This document shows, piece after piece, positions 1-10,134 of a stretch of DNA of 64,000 bases. The stretch spans positions 558,001-622,000 of the forward strand of contig CDRNVI010000030.1 of assembly GCA_977017575.1 (NCBI GenBank), in the 5' to 3' direction. This stretch comes from Paramoeba atlantica (taxonomy: Eukaryota > Discosea). Position 1 is the stretch's first letter, and the number at the start of each line of letters is the position of its first letter. Made by a program: the position numbers and the translations under genes. Below the pieces are notes generated by a model. It saw only the letters and a program-made list of their open reading frames with translations. It did no database searches and was not told the DNA's origin.

Positions 1-99
1 ATTGTGCTGGAGAAAAAAGGTGGAAATTGTGGATACTAACTTTTTTCTTACCAGAAAAAAAACTTGCAGTTGCCCTTTTTACGGGATTCAGGAGAATGC

Positions 100-490
100 C
101 AAAAATCCAAAAAATCCAAATCATTCCGGATTGCTCCGGATGGTCACTGGCAAGCCAGACCCTTCACAGACATATTTGGAAGTTCCGAGGCCGACGTCCT
201 CTACCAGTTTCCGCTTGCCCAAGGCGGCACCAACGTGCTGTTGCCAACACGCTGCTTCGACGAACTGCACGTCAACACAGCTTACCCAAGAGGTGTAAGC
301 CGGGTAAGGGAGATGGTTCCCTGTGGGGAGGGTCCGGGACGGTCCTCCGAGTACTGGGCCTAGTCGGTTATCAGCCCAGCCTCTTAGAGTGAGGCCGCCG
401 GGAATATTGCGATGAACGGGTTTGAACTCGCTGTCTGAGCACCATGTGCTTCAAACTTTGAATTCTTGCCACCCCGCCACCTCCGCCCTC
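100..490 (-). mobile_element. tRNA-derived SINE, full length, antisense
   Basis: The element is flanked by an 11-bp direct repeat, CAGGAGAATGC, at 89-99 and 491-501, which marks a target-site duplication. On the minus strand it begins with TGGCGGGGTGG, a form of the A box that reads TGGCGGAGTGG in most copies, and continues to a B-box-like GAGTTCAAACC region, the layout of a pol III promoter from a tRNA with a long variable arm. It ends in TCCGGAGCAATCCGGA, a 6-bp stem with a GCAA loop, followed by a short GGATT-type tail. About a dozen copies or fragments occur in this window. It has no coding capacity and must depend on a LINE for movement. The site of insertion lies just upstream of the Merlin remnant. 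Confidence 0.9.
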
Positions 491-605
491 CAGGAGAATG
501 CATATACCTGGAAACTACGTAAAACGTTATATCACATGACACGTAACTCTGTGAGAGCTCTCGAATGCGCTATTATTTTCCAAAATTGGCCGAGTTGTAA
601 GAATT

Positions 606-1313
606 TTGACCCCCCCCCATAATTTCGCGCACCCCCTGTATTTACGTATCGTGCTGACGATGCTTGCAACCCATGTCGTGCGCGAGCGTTTCTATTCTCC
701 CCTTTTTTTGAACAGTCGCTCTGGAGTGGATATAGATACTCTTCTTCTAATATGGGGGGACATCGCGAACAACCTCACGACAGGGCAAATCAGTCGTAAC
801 CGTGGAGTGCGGCAAGGCACTGTCACAAAGTTCCTTCACATGGTAGGTAAAGCAGCGTTCCACCAAGAAAACACGGATTTTAACTTTTCCAAACTGCAAG
901 TGGATGAAACATTCATAGGAAAACGGAAATACAAACCGTGGAAAAAGGGTATAACCGTGGAAAAAGGGTCCGAAAAATAGGATGGTGGTTCGTCACGGTG
1001 ACAGAAATCGATGATCAGAAAATGGGCCGAACACACTGGAAACTCGTAAAGCGCCGTGATCAAGAAACCCCTCTGAACTTTATAACCCCTCATCTAACAA
1101 GCACTCGGTCCGTCGTGGTTACGGATGAATGGCGAGGGTATTGGAATCTTGGGGATTATTTCCGGCATTTCACTGTAAACCACAGCAAGGAGTTTGTCAC
1201 TATACCACTTGGGCCACCATACCAATCACGCGGAAACTGCGCATCGAACCATTAAACAATGGACGAAACAGCAACACTACAACTATGGGGCGACACCCAT
1301 GGACCTTCGGTGA
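606..1313 (+). pseudogene. Merlin (IS1016/ISXO2-like) transposase remnant
   Basis: Reading across three frames gives the landmarks of a Merlin-type DDE transposase. A helix-turn-helix-like stretch, QISRNRGVRQGTVTKFL, comes first. It is followed by VDETFIGKRKYK with the first catalytic Asp, GWWFVTVTE, VVVTDEWRGYW with the second Asp, VNHSKEFV, and GHHTNHAETAHRTIKQW, which matches the HTN..E..W signature. One frameshift lies near 940-975, where a short CCGTGGAAAAAGGG duplication is present, and another lies near 1200. The reading ends at TGA 1311-1313. No terminal inverted repeats were found, so element boundaries are unknown. The assignment rests on motif order and is fairly secure; the gene is dead. 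Confidence 0.72.
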
Positions 1314-1361
1314 AACGTGGCTCTCCAATGCGTCAAATATGGCTACGGAAAAACAGTAGCG

Positions 1362-1610
1362 AAAGCCAGCTCGCCACCCTTCCACAACATGGCCAGCTGG
1401 CCACCCTTCCACAACATGGCCAGCTGGCCACCAAAAAAAAAAAAAAAAAATGGCCAGCTGGCCACCCTTCCACAAATTGGCCACTTCTAAAACATGGTCA
1501 CTTCCACAACATGGCCACTTCCAAAACATGGTCACTTCCACAACATGGCCAGCTGGCCACCCTTCCACAACATGGCCAGCTGGCCACTCTTCCACAACAC
1601 TCTCCCACCC
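1362..1610. repeat. CCAGCTGG minisatellite
   Basis: Tandem units of about 24-27 bp are built from CCACCCTTCCACAACATGG and CCAGCTGGCCA, with a run of A at 1432-1450 and some degenerate units (CCACTTCCACAACATGG). The palindrome CCAGCTGG recurs throughout. The same units occur in the opposite orientation at 49738-49808, next to the same satellite. No coding potential is supported; open frames here are by-products of the repeat. Confidence 0.85.
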
Positions 1611-1639
1611 CCGTGGGACTCACTCAGTGGACTCACCCA

Positions 1640-2047
1640 ACGTGAGTCACTGCCCCACGTGGCAGTACACTTACTCTCTCACGTGCCACTGTATCTACAC
1701 TGCAGTCGCTGCCTCACGTGACACTTCTCTTACTCTCGCACGTGCCAATGCAGCTGCACTGCGATCACTGCCTCACGTGGCAGTACTCTCACTCTCTCAC
1801 GTGCCACTGTAGCTACACTGCAGTCACTGACTCTCTCACATTCCACTGTATCTACACTGCAGTCACTTCCCCACGTGGCAGTACTCTCACTCTCTCAGGC
1901 GCTACTGCAGCTACACTGCAGTCACTGCCTCACGTGGCAGTACTCTCACTCTCTCACGTGCTACTGCAGCTACACTGCAGTCACTGCCTCACGTGGCAGT
2001 ACTCTCACTCTCTCGCGTGCTAGTGCAGCTGCACTGCATCACTGCAT
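1640..2047. repeat. CACGTG/CTGCAG satellite, left part
   Basis: Tandem units of about 59 bp contain CTCACGTGGCAGTACTCTCA, CTCACGTGCTACTGCAGC and ACACTGCAGTCACTGC. Each unit has several short palindromes (CACGTG, CTGCAG) and the hairpin-like CACTGCC..GGCAGTG. The last 12 bp, GCATCACTGCAT, is repeated at 6860-6871, so LINE-A copy A was inserted into this satellite, which continues on the far side of the LINE. Confidence 0.88.
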
Positions 2048-2209
2048 AAGACCATCGTTTTTTGTAAGACCATCGTTTTTTGTAAGACCATCGTTTTTTA
2101 TAAGACCATCGTTTTTTGTAAGACCATCGTTTTTTGTAAGACCATCGTTTTTTGTAAGACCATCGTTTTTTGTAAGACCATCGTTTTTTGTAAGACCATC
2201 GTTTTTTGT
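2048..2209 (+). repeat. LINE-A 5' end: nine 18-bp monomers
   Basis: Nine tandem copies of AAGACCATCGTTTTTTGT (162 bp) run directly from the target duplication into the LINE leader, with one TTTTTTAT variant. Because the target duplication abuts the first monomer, the monomers belong to the LINE and not to the host satellite. Tandem 5' monomers are known as promoter units in some mammalian L1 families; a promoter role here is inference. The same monomer is amplified about 446-fold at 28553-40510. Confidence 0.85.
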
Positions 2210-2226
2210 AATCTAATTATAAAAAC

Positions 2227-5200
2227 ATGGCGGATGCTTCCGGCACGTGTAAGGGGACAGAGGTTTTTGAAACCCTTACACGGACCAAGCGTGGTCGGGG
2301 GGTCATCTTTCGTTCACCCGAGCGAGAGGGGCCTGCTAAACTCCGCCAGAGGGCGGTGCGGGCGCTCTGTAAGTTTGTCCGCGTTGGGGCTCATCTTCGC
2401 GTCGCGTGGAGACACGACAACTGTTGCGACACTTTGTTTGTTTGGGAGGACGAGGTCGTGTGTGAGGGGCCGGCTTATCTGAAAAGCGTAGGCTGGCATA
2501 CTCAGGGGGGATCCTCGGTAACTCGAGGTGAACCTTTGTCCGGTACATTTCGTGTTCGGTACGTGGCGAGGCCGCACACGACTCTCCCCTTCCCCCCCTT
2601 ACCGAATACAGGTGTCGTGCTCTGCGCGGTGCAGGTGAGTAACCCGGCAAAGGCGAAACGAAGGAGCTCCCGTCACCGCCCTCGGTCACACTGGGCGTCG
2701 CGTGGCACACACGCCCAACGAGATTCGGAGAACCTCAAAGGTTCCGATGTGAAGGAGAACACAACCGTTGCAACGCTTAACGTTACGACGTTAAAACTCG
2801 AGGGGGAAGATGAATTCTCTCTTCGAAGATGCACCCGTTTGAACGAGGTGCTTGCTTTCATGCAGGTAAGGGGGGTTGGTGTCATGTGCCTAAAGGAGGC
2901 CAGGTACAATTTCTCGAAGGAAGGACTTGAGGATGGAATCCTCTACAGGCAGGTTGAAAACCTAGGGGAGAGGTTTCACCTGTATTTGCAGTCGGCCGCC
3001 GCACGCGATTCATATAATGGCATGGCCATAGTGAGCCGGCATGCGTTTCGGAAGGTTTGGATGGTGAGCAACAGGGTGATGGGAGCTGTCTATCCCCTGT
3101 AGGAGGGGACCGGCACTTTGTTCAATGTCTATGCCCCAATACGGGACTCCTCAGAAGCCGTTCATGCGGCATTTCTGGGTGACTTGGACAAGGCGTGTCG
3201 TGAGGTCAAGGCTGAAAGGAAACGAAGACCTTTATTGGTCATGGGGGATTTCAATGCACCGATAACGCTCGTGACGAATCCGAGCATGGATCCCCCAGCG
3301 GTCTCTCAGCTGAAAGGCCTCTTGTGCTCCATTGGCTGTAAGTCAGCACACACCCTCTGCCCGAGCAAGAGGAAATGGACATGTGAGCTGCCGGGCAGGA
3401 GGGCGGAGACAAAGGACCGTCGCAACGTAGGAACAGAGAAGGTGGGGCAGAAGGGGGAAGAAGGAAAGGTGGAAATGGGAAGGAAAGGATCAGAGCCAGA
3501 GGGGACGGATAACAACGGTATGGTGAAGAGGGGAAGGGAAGGAGAGGAAAATGGGGACAAGGCCTGCGAGTACATGCACGTAAAAGGGGAGGTCGGCAAA
3601 AAGGGAGGTAGCAAAAGGCGTGGGGACAACAAGGTGCGGAGACAGCTTGACCACATCATGGTCAGTGAGCGCTTTGCCTGCAGCATTAGGAGGCACAAAG
3701 TACTCAAGGCGCCAGTGCCTACAGTACACTGCGTCGTTATGGCGGATGTGAAAATCAAGTGGCGCTCTAAAGGTACAGGTGGGCAAAGCAAGGTACCCTG
3801 GCCAAGACTTGGAGATGAAGAGAAGAAGGCATCCTTCCAGCAAGCAGTGTGGGAAATGGCGAAGAAAGAGGAAGAGATCACATGGGAATACTTATCGGAA
3901 AATATGGTACACACAGCGCAAAGACTCTCAAAAAAGGACCGAACCCCAAAAACGACCAACGCTCCTACAGGGACAGAAAACACACCACCGGGTACAGAAA
4001 CACCGCGCATCTCAGGGTTTCGCGACTTATTTCTTCAGAGTCGAAAACCGGACCACTTCAAGGAAGTGCTAAAAGAGCACGGAGAAGAAATTGAGGCGCA
4101 GATTGGGCAGGAATGCGCCGAAATTGAAGCAGGTCTGCGGCGAAACCGTTCTAATCCGTGGCGTACGCTACGTAGAATTTGCGGTTTGTACAGGGAGACT
4201 CTTTGCATCGAGACCTCGTCGACAAGGGAAACTCTTAACATTGTTAAAGATTTCTTTGCTCGTATGGGGTCCGATGATCGCGGAGATAAAGATATAAAAT
4301 TTGACAAAGTAGTCAGCCCGAAAGTACCAATCAACGATGAAAGTTTCACTGTAGAAGAGCTCGAGGGCGGCATCAGTAGACTAGCGCGCAACAAGGCACA
4401 TGGAATAGACCAAATTCCGGAGCAGGCACTCAGAATGATCACAGAACATGCTGAGCTGAGAAAATCCTTATTACATATTATAAACGAGGTTCATCGAACA
4501 GGGGTTTCGCCTGCGTCCTGGAAAATTGTCCTTCAGGTGCCTATTCCAAAAAAAGGCGACCTGACACAAATAGCGAATTGGCAGCCAATCTGTCTCGTGA
4601 ACAGTGCGGTTAAATTGATGAATGCAATGATCCTGAAAAGAATCAGACCATCCATCGAGCCGCTCCTTCGCGACAGTCAATTTGGTTTTCGGCCAGAAAG
4701 GTCCACGGCAGGGGCGCAAATCATTTTGAATGATGCAAGAGTTCGTGCGACCAGGGGCAAGAAAGGCATTGCAGTGGCATTCATGGACTTCGCAAAAGCA
4801 TTTCCCTCGGTATCGTTTCATGCCATCCGTGCTGCATTGAATGCCTTTCATGTCGGACCCGCGCTTACTAGGATGGTAATGTCCTTGTACTCGAATTTAA
4901 AAGGAATAGTCCGCACACCATACGGAAATACGGATTCTTTTCCCATTGAAACAGGAATTCTTCAAGGGGACGTGCTTGCTCCTTATCTCTTTGTGCTTGT
5001 GATCGATAGGATTCTCAACAAAGCACTCGATAACAAGCCGCTCGGGATTCTTCTAAGGAGCAGCGGGACGAAAAGCAGGGGAATTCAAGAATTTAGACTA
5101 AAAGACATCGACTACGCAGACGACATAGCACTTTTAGCTTCCACGAAACATGAAATATCGCAAATGATCGAAGCTACGGCAAATGAGGCAAAACCAGCTA

Positions 5201-6813
5201 ATCTGAGGATTGCCGTGGGGAAAACCAAGACTGCGTGGATGGCCTTTGGGAAAGTTCCGGGGGGGACGCGAGAACTTCGAGCAGGATCGCTTGGCAAGAT
5301 TCCTCTTGTGGATTCCTACCGGCATCTTGGTCATCTCCAAGATGCTACAGCATCATCCCCCATCAAGGACAGGCTAAGGATCACATGGGCAGCATTTCGT
5401 AAACTCAGTGGCATTTGGGCTTCTCCTCTGAGTGCTGCCACGAAAATACGCCTGTTTGACTGCTTGATCTACCCTATTTTAACGTTTGGTGCAGCCTGTC
5501 TTTCTCTTTCTAACAAAATGCTTCGAAAAACGGAGGTTGAGGTAAATATGATGAGGAGATTCGCTTGTAACTCAGCAAAGCTTGACGATTTCGGACACTG
5601 CTACCCATTAGAGTCCTTGTATTGTGGTACGCCTCGATTTTCGACCGTGCATCGTGTTGCCCGTGCGAAAATCGTTGGCCACATGCTCAGGCACTCCTCT
5701 ACGTTTCGCGAGCTCGTTCAATGGAATAGCACGGAAAAAACAAGAAATATTTCTCCTAGCGAAGCAAGTTTTAATGATCTAGGGGTCACTCTGGAGCAGG
5801 CGCTTGTTTACTCGCAGGATCGGATACACTGGCAAAAGCTATGCGATGAGCTCAGGCAGGAACTTGAACCACTTCCGATGTATGAGGTATTAAGGTCTCC
5901 AAGGTGGAAAACTAAACACACTCAAGCGGTCAAAAGCAAAAGCTCTTATGAGCTACAATTTGTGGAGGAAGGCTCGGATCCGTTCCACATGAGTGAGGGT
6001 GAGGTTCATATGTATATTGATGGCTCTGTTCGGCAGTTGCGGGGGTCCAAGGAACAAAGATCCGGTGCGGGAATAGTTCTGAGAATGAGTGGAACAGAAG
6101 ACAAATACTATTCCATAGCATTGGATGCTGGCTCAGCTGAGAGAGCTGAGGTTGAATCGCTGAGGGAAGCGCTGGAAAGGATACCTAATGAGGCTCAAAC
6201 AGTTGTCATACACACCGATTCGTTCTATGTATGGAATTTCTTCCATCATACTCGTCTACGACGGCGAATCATTGGGTATAACAATCTACCGAATGGGGGT
6301 ATCCTTGAGAAATTGGATCGGGAAATTCGAACGCTCCAATCGATGGATAAAAGGTGTTACGTGTGCAAAGTGAAATCCCACAACGGGAACATTTACAATG
6401 AGAAGGCAGACACCTTGGCGCTTGCAGGGTCGAGAAAAATAGTCCCAGCCTCAGAAATAAAGAGGAGAAAGACTGCGACAAGTGCCTCAGAAGCTCAAAG
6501 GGTTAGCTCAGCAACCGTCCAAACCATGAATCGTCCTCGGAAACACTGTGGCCAAATACCTAAGCCATTAGGGAAAAGACGGGATTACTTCAAGATTGCA
6601 GAAGGTGATCCTCTCTCCAAAAAGGGTACCTCGCCACCTGTAGGAGTGGATTCTCCTGAAAAGAAAGAGTGTTTGCCTGAGGAATGTGATGCCAAAAATA
6701 CAAAGTTGCATGAAAGACGTACCACGCCCGGTTCAGCGGACAAGGAGCATGAAAGGGCGAATTCACCTGAGAGAAAGACGTCGAAGCGACGACAAAAACG
6801 GATGTGTTCTTAA
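2227..6813 (+). pseudogene. LINE-A polyprotein (EN-RT-RNase H), one nonsense codon
   Basis: The frame spans about 1,528 codons and is interrupted once, by TAG at 3100-3102 where copy C has GAG. From about residue 180 an AP-like endonuclease is seen: VATLNVTTL, VMCLKEAR with the catalytic Glu, YAPIRDSS, VMGDFNAPI near 340, RRQLDHIMVS near 472 and HCVVMADV near 501. Reverse transcriptase follows from about 767: VLQVPIPKKGD, FGFRPERST near 818, AFMDFAKAFPSVSF near 852, GILQGDVLAPYLF near 909 and the YADD catalytic box near 962. RNase H lies at about 1261-1395: MYIDGSV, RAEVESL, HTDSFYVW and KSHNGNIYNEKAD supply the D-E-D and His positions. A lysine/arginine-rich tail of about 120 residues ends in MCS. 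It would make and insert element cDNA at nicked chromosomal DNA. Copy A keeps the complete C-terminus that copies B and C lack. Confidence 0.93.
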
Positions 6814-6859
6814 CCGATGCAAATCGGTCTTATAGGATAGGATAGGATAGGATAGGATA
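6813..6859 (+). other. LINE-A 3' hairpin and GGATA tail
   Basis: ACCGATGCAAATCGGT at 6813-6828 folds as a 6-bp stem with a GCAA loop, directly after the stop codon. TCTTATA and about five GGATA repeats follow, ending at the target duplication. The SINE in this window ends in a stem of the same length with the same loop and a related tail. The hairpin is probably the 3' recognition site of the reverse transcriptase; that role is inferred from analogous LINE/SINE pairs. Confidence 0.75.
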
Positions 6860-7690
6860 GCATCACTGCATTCACTGCCTCTACTCTTGCTCTCGCACGT
6901 GCCAATGCAGCTGCACTGCATCACTGCATTCACTGCCTCACGTGGCGGTAATCTTACTCTCGCACGTGCCGCTGCAGCTACACTGCATCACTGCCCCACG
7001 TGGCAGTACTCTCACTCTCTCACGTGCTATTGCAGCTGCACTGCGTCACTGCATTCACTGCCTCTACTCTTACTCTCGTACGTGCCACTGCAGCTACACT
7101 GCATCACTGCCTCACGTGGAAGTACTCTCACTCTCTCACATGCCACTGCAGCTACACTGCATCACTGCAGTCACTGCCTCACATGGCAGTGCACTTACTC
7201 TGGCACGTGCCACTGCAGCTACACTGCATCACTGCAGTCACTGCCTCACATGGCAGTGCACTTACTCTCTCACCTGCCACTGCACCTACACTGCATCACT
7301 GCAGTCACTGCCTCACATGGCAGTGCACTTACTCTGGCACGTGCCACTGCAGCTACACTGCATCACTGCAGTCACTGCCTCACATGGCAGTGCACTTACT
7401 CTCTCACCTGCCACTGCACCTACACTGCATCACTGCAGTCACTGCCTCACATGGCAGTACACTTACTCTCTAACGTGCCACTGCAGCTACACTGCATCAC
7501 TGCAGTCACTGCCTCACACGGCAGTGCACTTACTCTGGCACGTGCCACTGCAGCTACACTGCATCACTGCAGTCACTGCCTCACATGGCAGTGCACTTAC
7601 TCTGGCACGTGCCACTGCAGCTGCACTGCATCACTGTGCAATCACTGCCTCACGTGGCACTGCTCTCACTCTCTCAAGGGCCACTGTAGC
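6860..7690. repeat. CACGTG/CTGCAG satellite, right part (67-bp units)
   Basis: About twelve tandem units follow the LINE. The spacing of the repeated CAGTCACTGCCTCACATGGC is 67 bp (for example 7168 to 7235). Each unit carries CACGTG, CTGCAG and CTCACATGGCAGTG. This is the same satellite as 1640-2047, cut in two by LINE-A. An inverted paralogue lies at 49140-49735. Open frames on the plus strand here, which translate to serine, leucine, histidine and threonine-rich peptides, reflect the repeat only. Confidence 0.88.
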
Positions 7691-8192
7691 TACACACTGT
7701 ACCACTCGGACCTGCACATTATTTTTCTCTCTATATAAATACAAAATGTAAACCGTGTTTTTGGTGGCCAGCTGGCCACTTTTTTCAAGAAAAAAATTTG
7801 GAAAAAAAAATCGTTCCGAATTTATTTTTTTCGCGATTTTGAGCATATAATTTTTTTTGTTCAAAAATGTCGATGTCGGGAATCGAACCGCGGAGATCCA
7901 GCGTCAAAATGGAACCCCTTTACCAACTGGACTACTCAAAGGACTCTCCTTAGTCAACCAGTTTGTCGTATCGCAGACCTTTGCAGACGCACTGTTTTTT
8001 ACCAAAAGTGTTCTACAATTTGGGAAATAAGGTTGTTTTAGATGATTTTTCGAGTATTAAAGAGTTCATCTAGTGAGGTACTGCTACGTTTTAAAATTTT
8101 GAAAAAACTCGATCTCTCGCTTCTTTGAGGGGCATTTTCAAGTTTTGGAATTAACCTTAGTAAGCGAGTTAGATACTCCGTATCTCCCTCAA
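7691..8192 (-). repeat. Composite repeat block with pol III-like boxes
   Basis: This stretch has no gene. It is nearly the reverse complement of 48653-49170. Landmarks are TCTCTCTATATAAATACAAA, TGGCCAGCTGGCCACTTTTT, a tRNA-like region (7879-7934), and the edge CGTATCTCCCTC at about 8181-8192, beyond which similarity to the paralogue stops and the diverged LINE begins. It is probably one end of a non-autonomous element. Confidence 0.7.
7879..7934 (-). promoter_or_regulatory. tRNA-like A box and B box
   Basis: On the minus strand TAGTCCAGTTGG (7923-7934) fits an A box and GGTTCGATTCC (7879-7889) is a perfect B box, with spacing as in a tRNA. The T-stem and acceptor stem do not pair properly, so this is not a working tRNA gene. 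The sequence could be an internal pol III promoter of a repeat. The paralogue at 48909-48964 keeps both boxes. Confidence 0.6.
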
Positions 8193-10110
8193 CACACCTT
8201 TTATAAAGAACACACTTTCTATAAATCCTTTATAAAAAGATGGCAAATGCTTCCGGCGCGGTAAAGGAGACAGAGGCCTTTGAAACCCTTTACCGAACCA
8301 AGCGTGTTTGGGGAGTCATCTTTCGTCCGCCAGTACGGGAGGGACTTGCGAAACTTCGCCAGAGGGCGGTGCGTGCGATTTGTAGGATTGCCAAGGTTGG
8401 GTGCCAAGTGCTTCGGGTTGTGTGGAGATATGTAACTTGTTCGAGACTTTATCTTTGGACGGGGAGAGTTGAAGAGGTGCACGTGCCATTGTTCAGGAAC
8501 GAATCGTGGTCAGGTGTGCTTCGCGTTCGGTACGAGGAGCGTACGAACACAACCCTTCCTTTCCCCCCTATCGTTCTACAGGTGTAGTTCTCTGTTCGGT
8601 TCAAGTCAGTAGCCCTGCTAAAGTGGTCCGAAAGATTGCGCGTCACCGTCCTAAACCTCGGGCATTGCGTGGCATGCATACCCAACGCGAATCGGTGAAC
8701 ATTCAATGTTCCGCTGTGAAGAAGAGTGCTACGGTTGGCACTCTAAACGTGACGATCTTAAAACTTGTGGGGGGTGATAAATTTTCTATTCTTCGATGTT
8801 CACGACTTTGATATAAATATAAATGATAGAAAAGGGGATGGATATTTTGTGCCTTCAGGAAACGAGGTTTAAATTTTCTGAGGACGGCCTCGAGGATGGC
8901 ACACTCTAGAAGCCTAGGGCACTGTTTTCACATTTATCTGCAGTATGCCACAGGTCAAGATTCTTACAACGGAATGGGCATCATTAGTTTACGGGCGCTT
9001 GCGAAGGTGTGGAAAATAAGTGGGAGGGTTATGGGGGCTGAATACCAGCTGGAAGAGTGAAAAGGAAGCTTGGTAAATGTCCATGCTCCTACGCGAGACT
9101 CCTCTGAAGCATTACATGCGGGGTTTCTTCGTGAGGTGGTTCGATCGTGTCAAGGCGGTGAAGCGAAGGCAAAACAGCGCCCTTTACTGGTTGTAGGGGA
9201 CTCTAATGCACCACTTACTTTAACTACGAATAAAATGGGTCCACCACGCGGCTATATCTCAATTAAAAGGGCTGATGAGTTCCACAGGGTGTAAATCTGC
9301 TCATTCACTCTGTCCCAGTCGGAGAAAATGGACGTGCGAGCTACCTTGCAGAGGAAAAGAAGGCTAAAAAGTTAGCAGATCAGTTGAAGGGAAAAACAAA
9401 ACAAGAAAGACGAATGTAGTTATAAACGGGGGCGCAACCTATAATAAGCCGCAAAAACTGCCCACTAATGGCAAGGAAAACCGCGTAAAGAGAGAATTGG
9501 ACAATATTTTAGTGAGTGACCGGTTCTCCTCCAGCGTTTGTGACCACAAGGTTCTTAAGGAACCTATTCCTATGACGCATTGTGTCGTCATGGCGAATGT
9601 AAATATTAAGTAGCGCACTGGGAATCGTAGGGGGGCAGGTCGGGTTACACGGGCTCAACTGAGAGACGAAAAGCGAAGGTTCAAACAAAAAGTTTGGGAG
9701 GCAACTGAGAAAGAATCAATGGTAACGTGGGAAAACCTCTCTGAAACGATGGTAGTACATGTAAATTATATATTTTCAAAGGTGAAAATAGATAAAGTAT
9801 CCGAGTCAGAAGAAGGATCGGTCGAGCGAACCAGTCGATGAAAAAAAACCGTCTATTGGTGTACCAATCCAATCCAATCCAAAAGACCGACATATGTCGG
9901 TTAGAATGTTAAATGTTTTCCCCCCGAACTTATACTCCCTCGCCTTCCAGTTCAGAGTTTTATAGTTCTATTGGTGTACGGGAACTTTTCCTACAAAGCC
10001 GTAAACCACATCACTTCCAGCAGATTGTTGAAACGCATGGTCGAGAAATAGAGGAAGAAATAGCCCTGGAGTGCAATGAAATTGAGGCTGGGCTGCGTTC
10101 TAACAGATCA
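8193..10110 (+). pseudogene. Diverged LINE-A relative, 5' two thirds, heavily decayed
   Basis: The start MANASGAVKETEAFETL at 8240 aligns with MADASGTCKGTEVFETL of LINE-A, and the TATAAAAAG leader is also shared. Further matches are TVGTLNVTILKL (endonuclease start), DILCLQETRFKFSEDG, VVGDSNAPLTLTT, KRELDNILVSDRFSS, HCVVMANVNIK and, after a short insertion, RELFLQSRKPHHFQQ to ECNEIEAGLRSNRSN. Many frame changes and stops are present. The reverse transcriptase part is missing because the sequence switches at about 10110 to a younger LINE-A fragment. This copy is clearly older than LINE-A copies A to C. Confidence 0.8.
9865..9966 (-). mobile_element. 102-bp tail-only LINE insertion
   Basis: A 13-bp direct repeat, TCTATTGGTGTAC, at 9852-9864 and 9967-9979 brackets 102 bp. 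On the minus strand these end in ACCGACATATGTCGGT, CTTTT and several GGATT repeats. The stem resembles the LINE-A and LINE-B 3' stems. The insertion interrupts the diverged LINE. It is best read as an extremely 5'-truncated LINE insertion; a very small SINE is the alternative. Confidence 0.75.
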
Positions 10111-10134
10111 AATGTCAAATACCAATACGCACGT

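Larger units (their letters stand above)
2048..6859 (+). mobile_element. LINE-A copy A, full-length non-LTR retrotransposon
   Basis: A 12-bp target duplication, GCATCACTGCAT, lies at 2036-2047 and 6860-6871 and defines both ends. The element is 4,812 bp long. It begins with nine exact-length 18-bp monomers (2048-2209), then a short leader with TATAAAAA, then one long reading frame from ATG 2227 to TAA 6811-6813. A 3' hairpin and a (GGATA)n tail close it. Domain order is N-terminal region, AP endonuclease, reverse transcriptase, RNase H and a basic C-terminal tail, as in the I-like or Tad-like groups of non-LTR elements. The clade was not resolved. It is close to copies at 12764-17129 and 41897-46571, which points to recent activity or recent duplication. 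Confidence 0.92.

Noticed and set aside
2580-2650. Intron in LINE-A, suggested by CAG/GTGAGT near 2632 and a pyrimidine-rich stretch with CAG upstream
   Set aside because: The frame is open across these sites in copies A and C, and all copies keep the sequence, so there is no evidence of splicing.
3306-4010. 234-codon minus-strand frame, repeated at 13872 and 43006
   Set aside because: It is the antisense shadow of the LINE-A endonuclease linker; it recurs only because the LINE recurs.
6887-7751. Frames of 157-291 codons over the satellite, rich in Leu, His, Thr and Ser
   Set aside because: They follow the 67-bp repeat and have no start context or domain. Equivalent frames appear on the other strand at the inverted copy.
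7868-7945. Functional tRNA gene
   Set aside because: A and B boxes are present, but acceptor and T-stems do not pair, and the same holds for the paralogue at 48909-48964.
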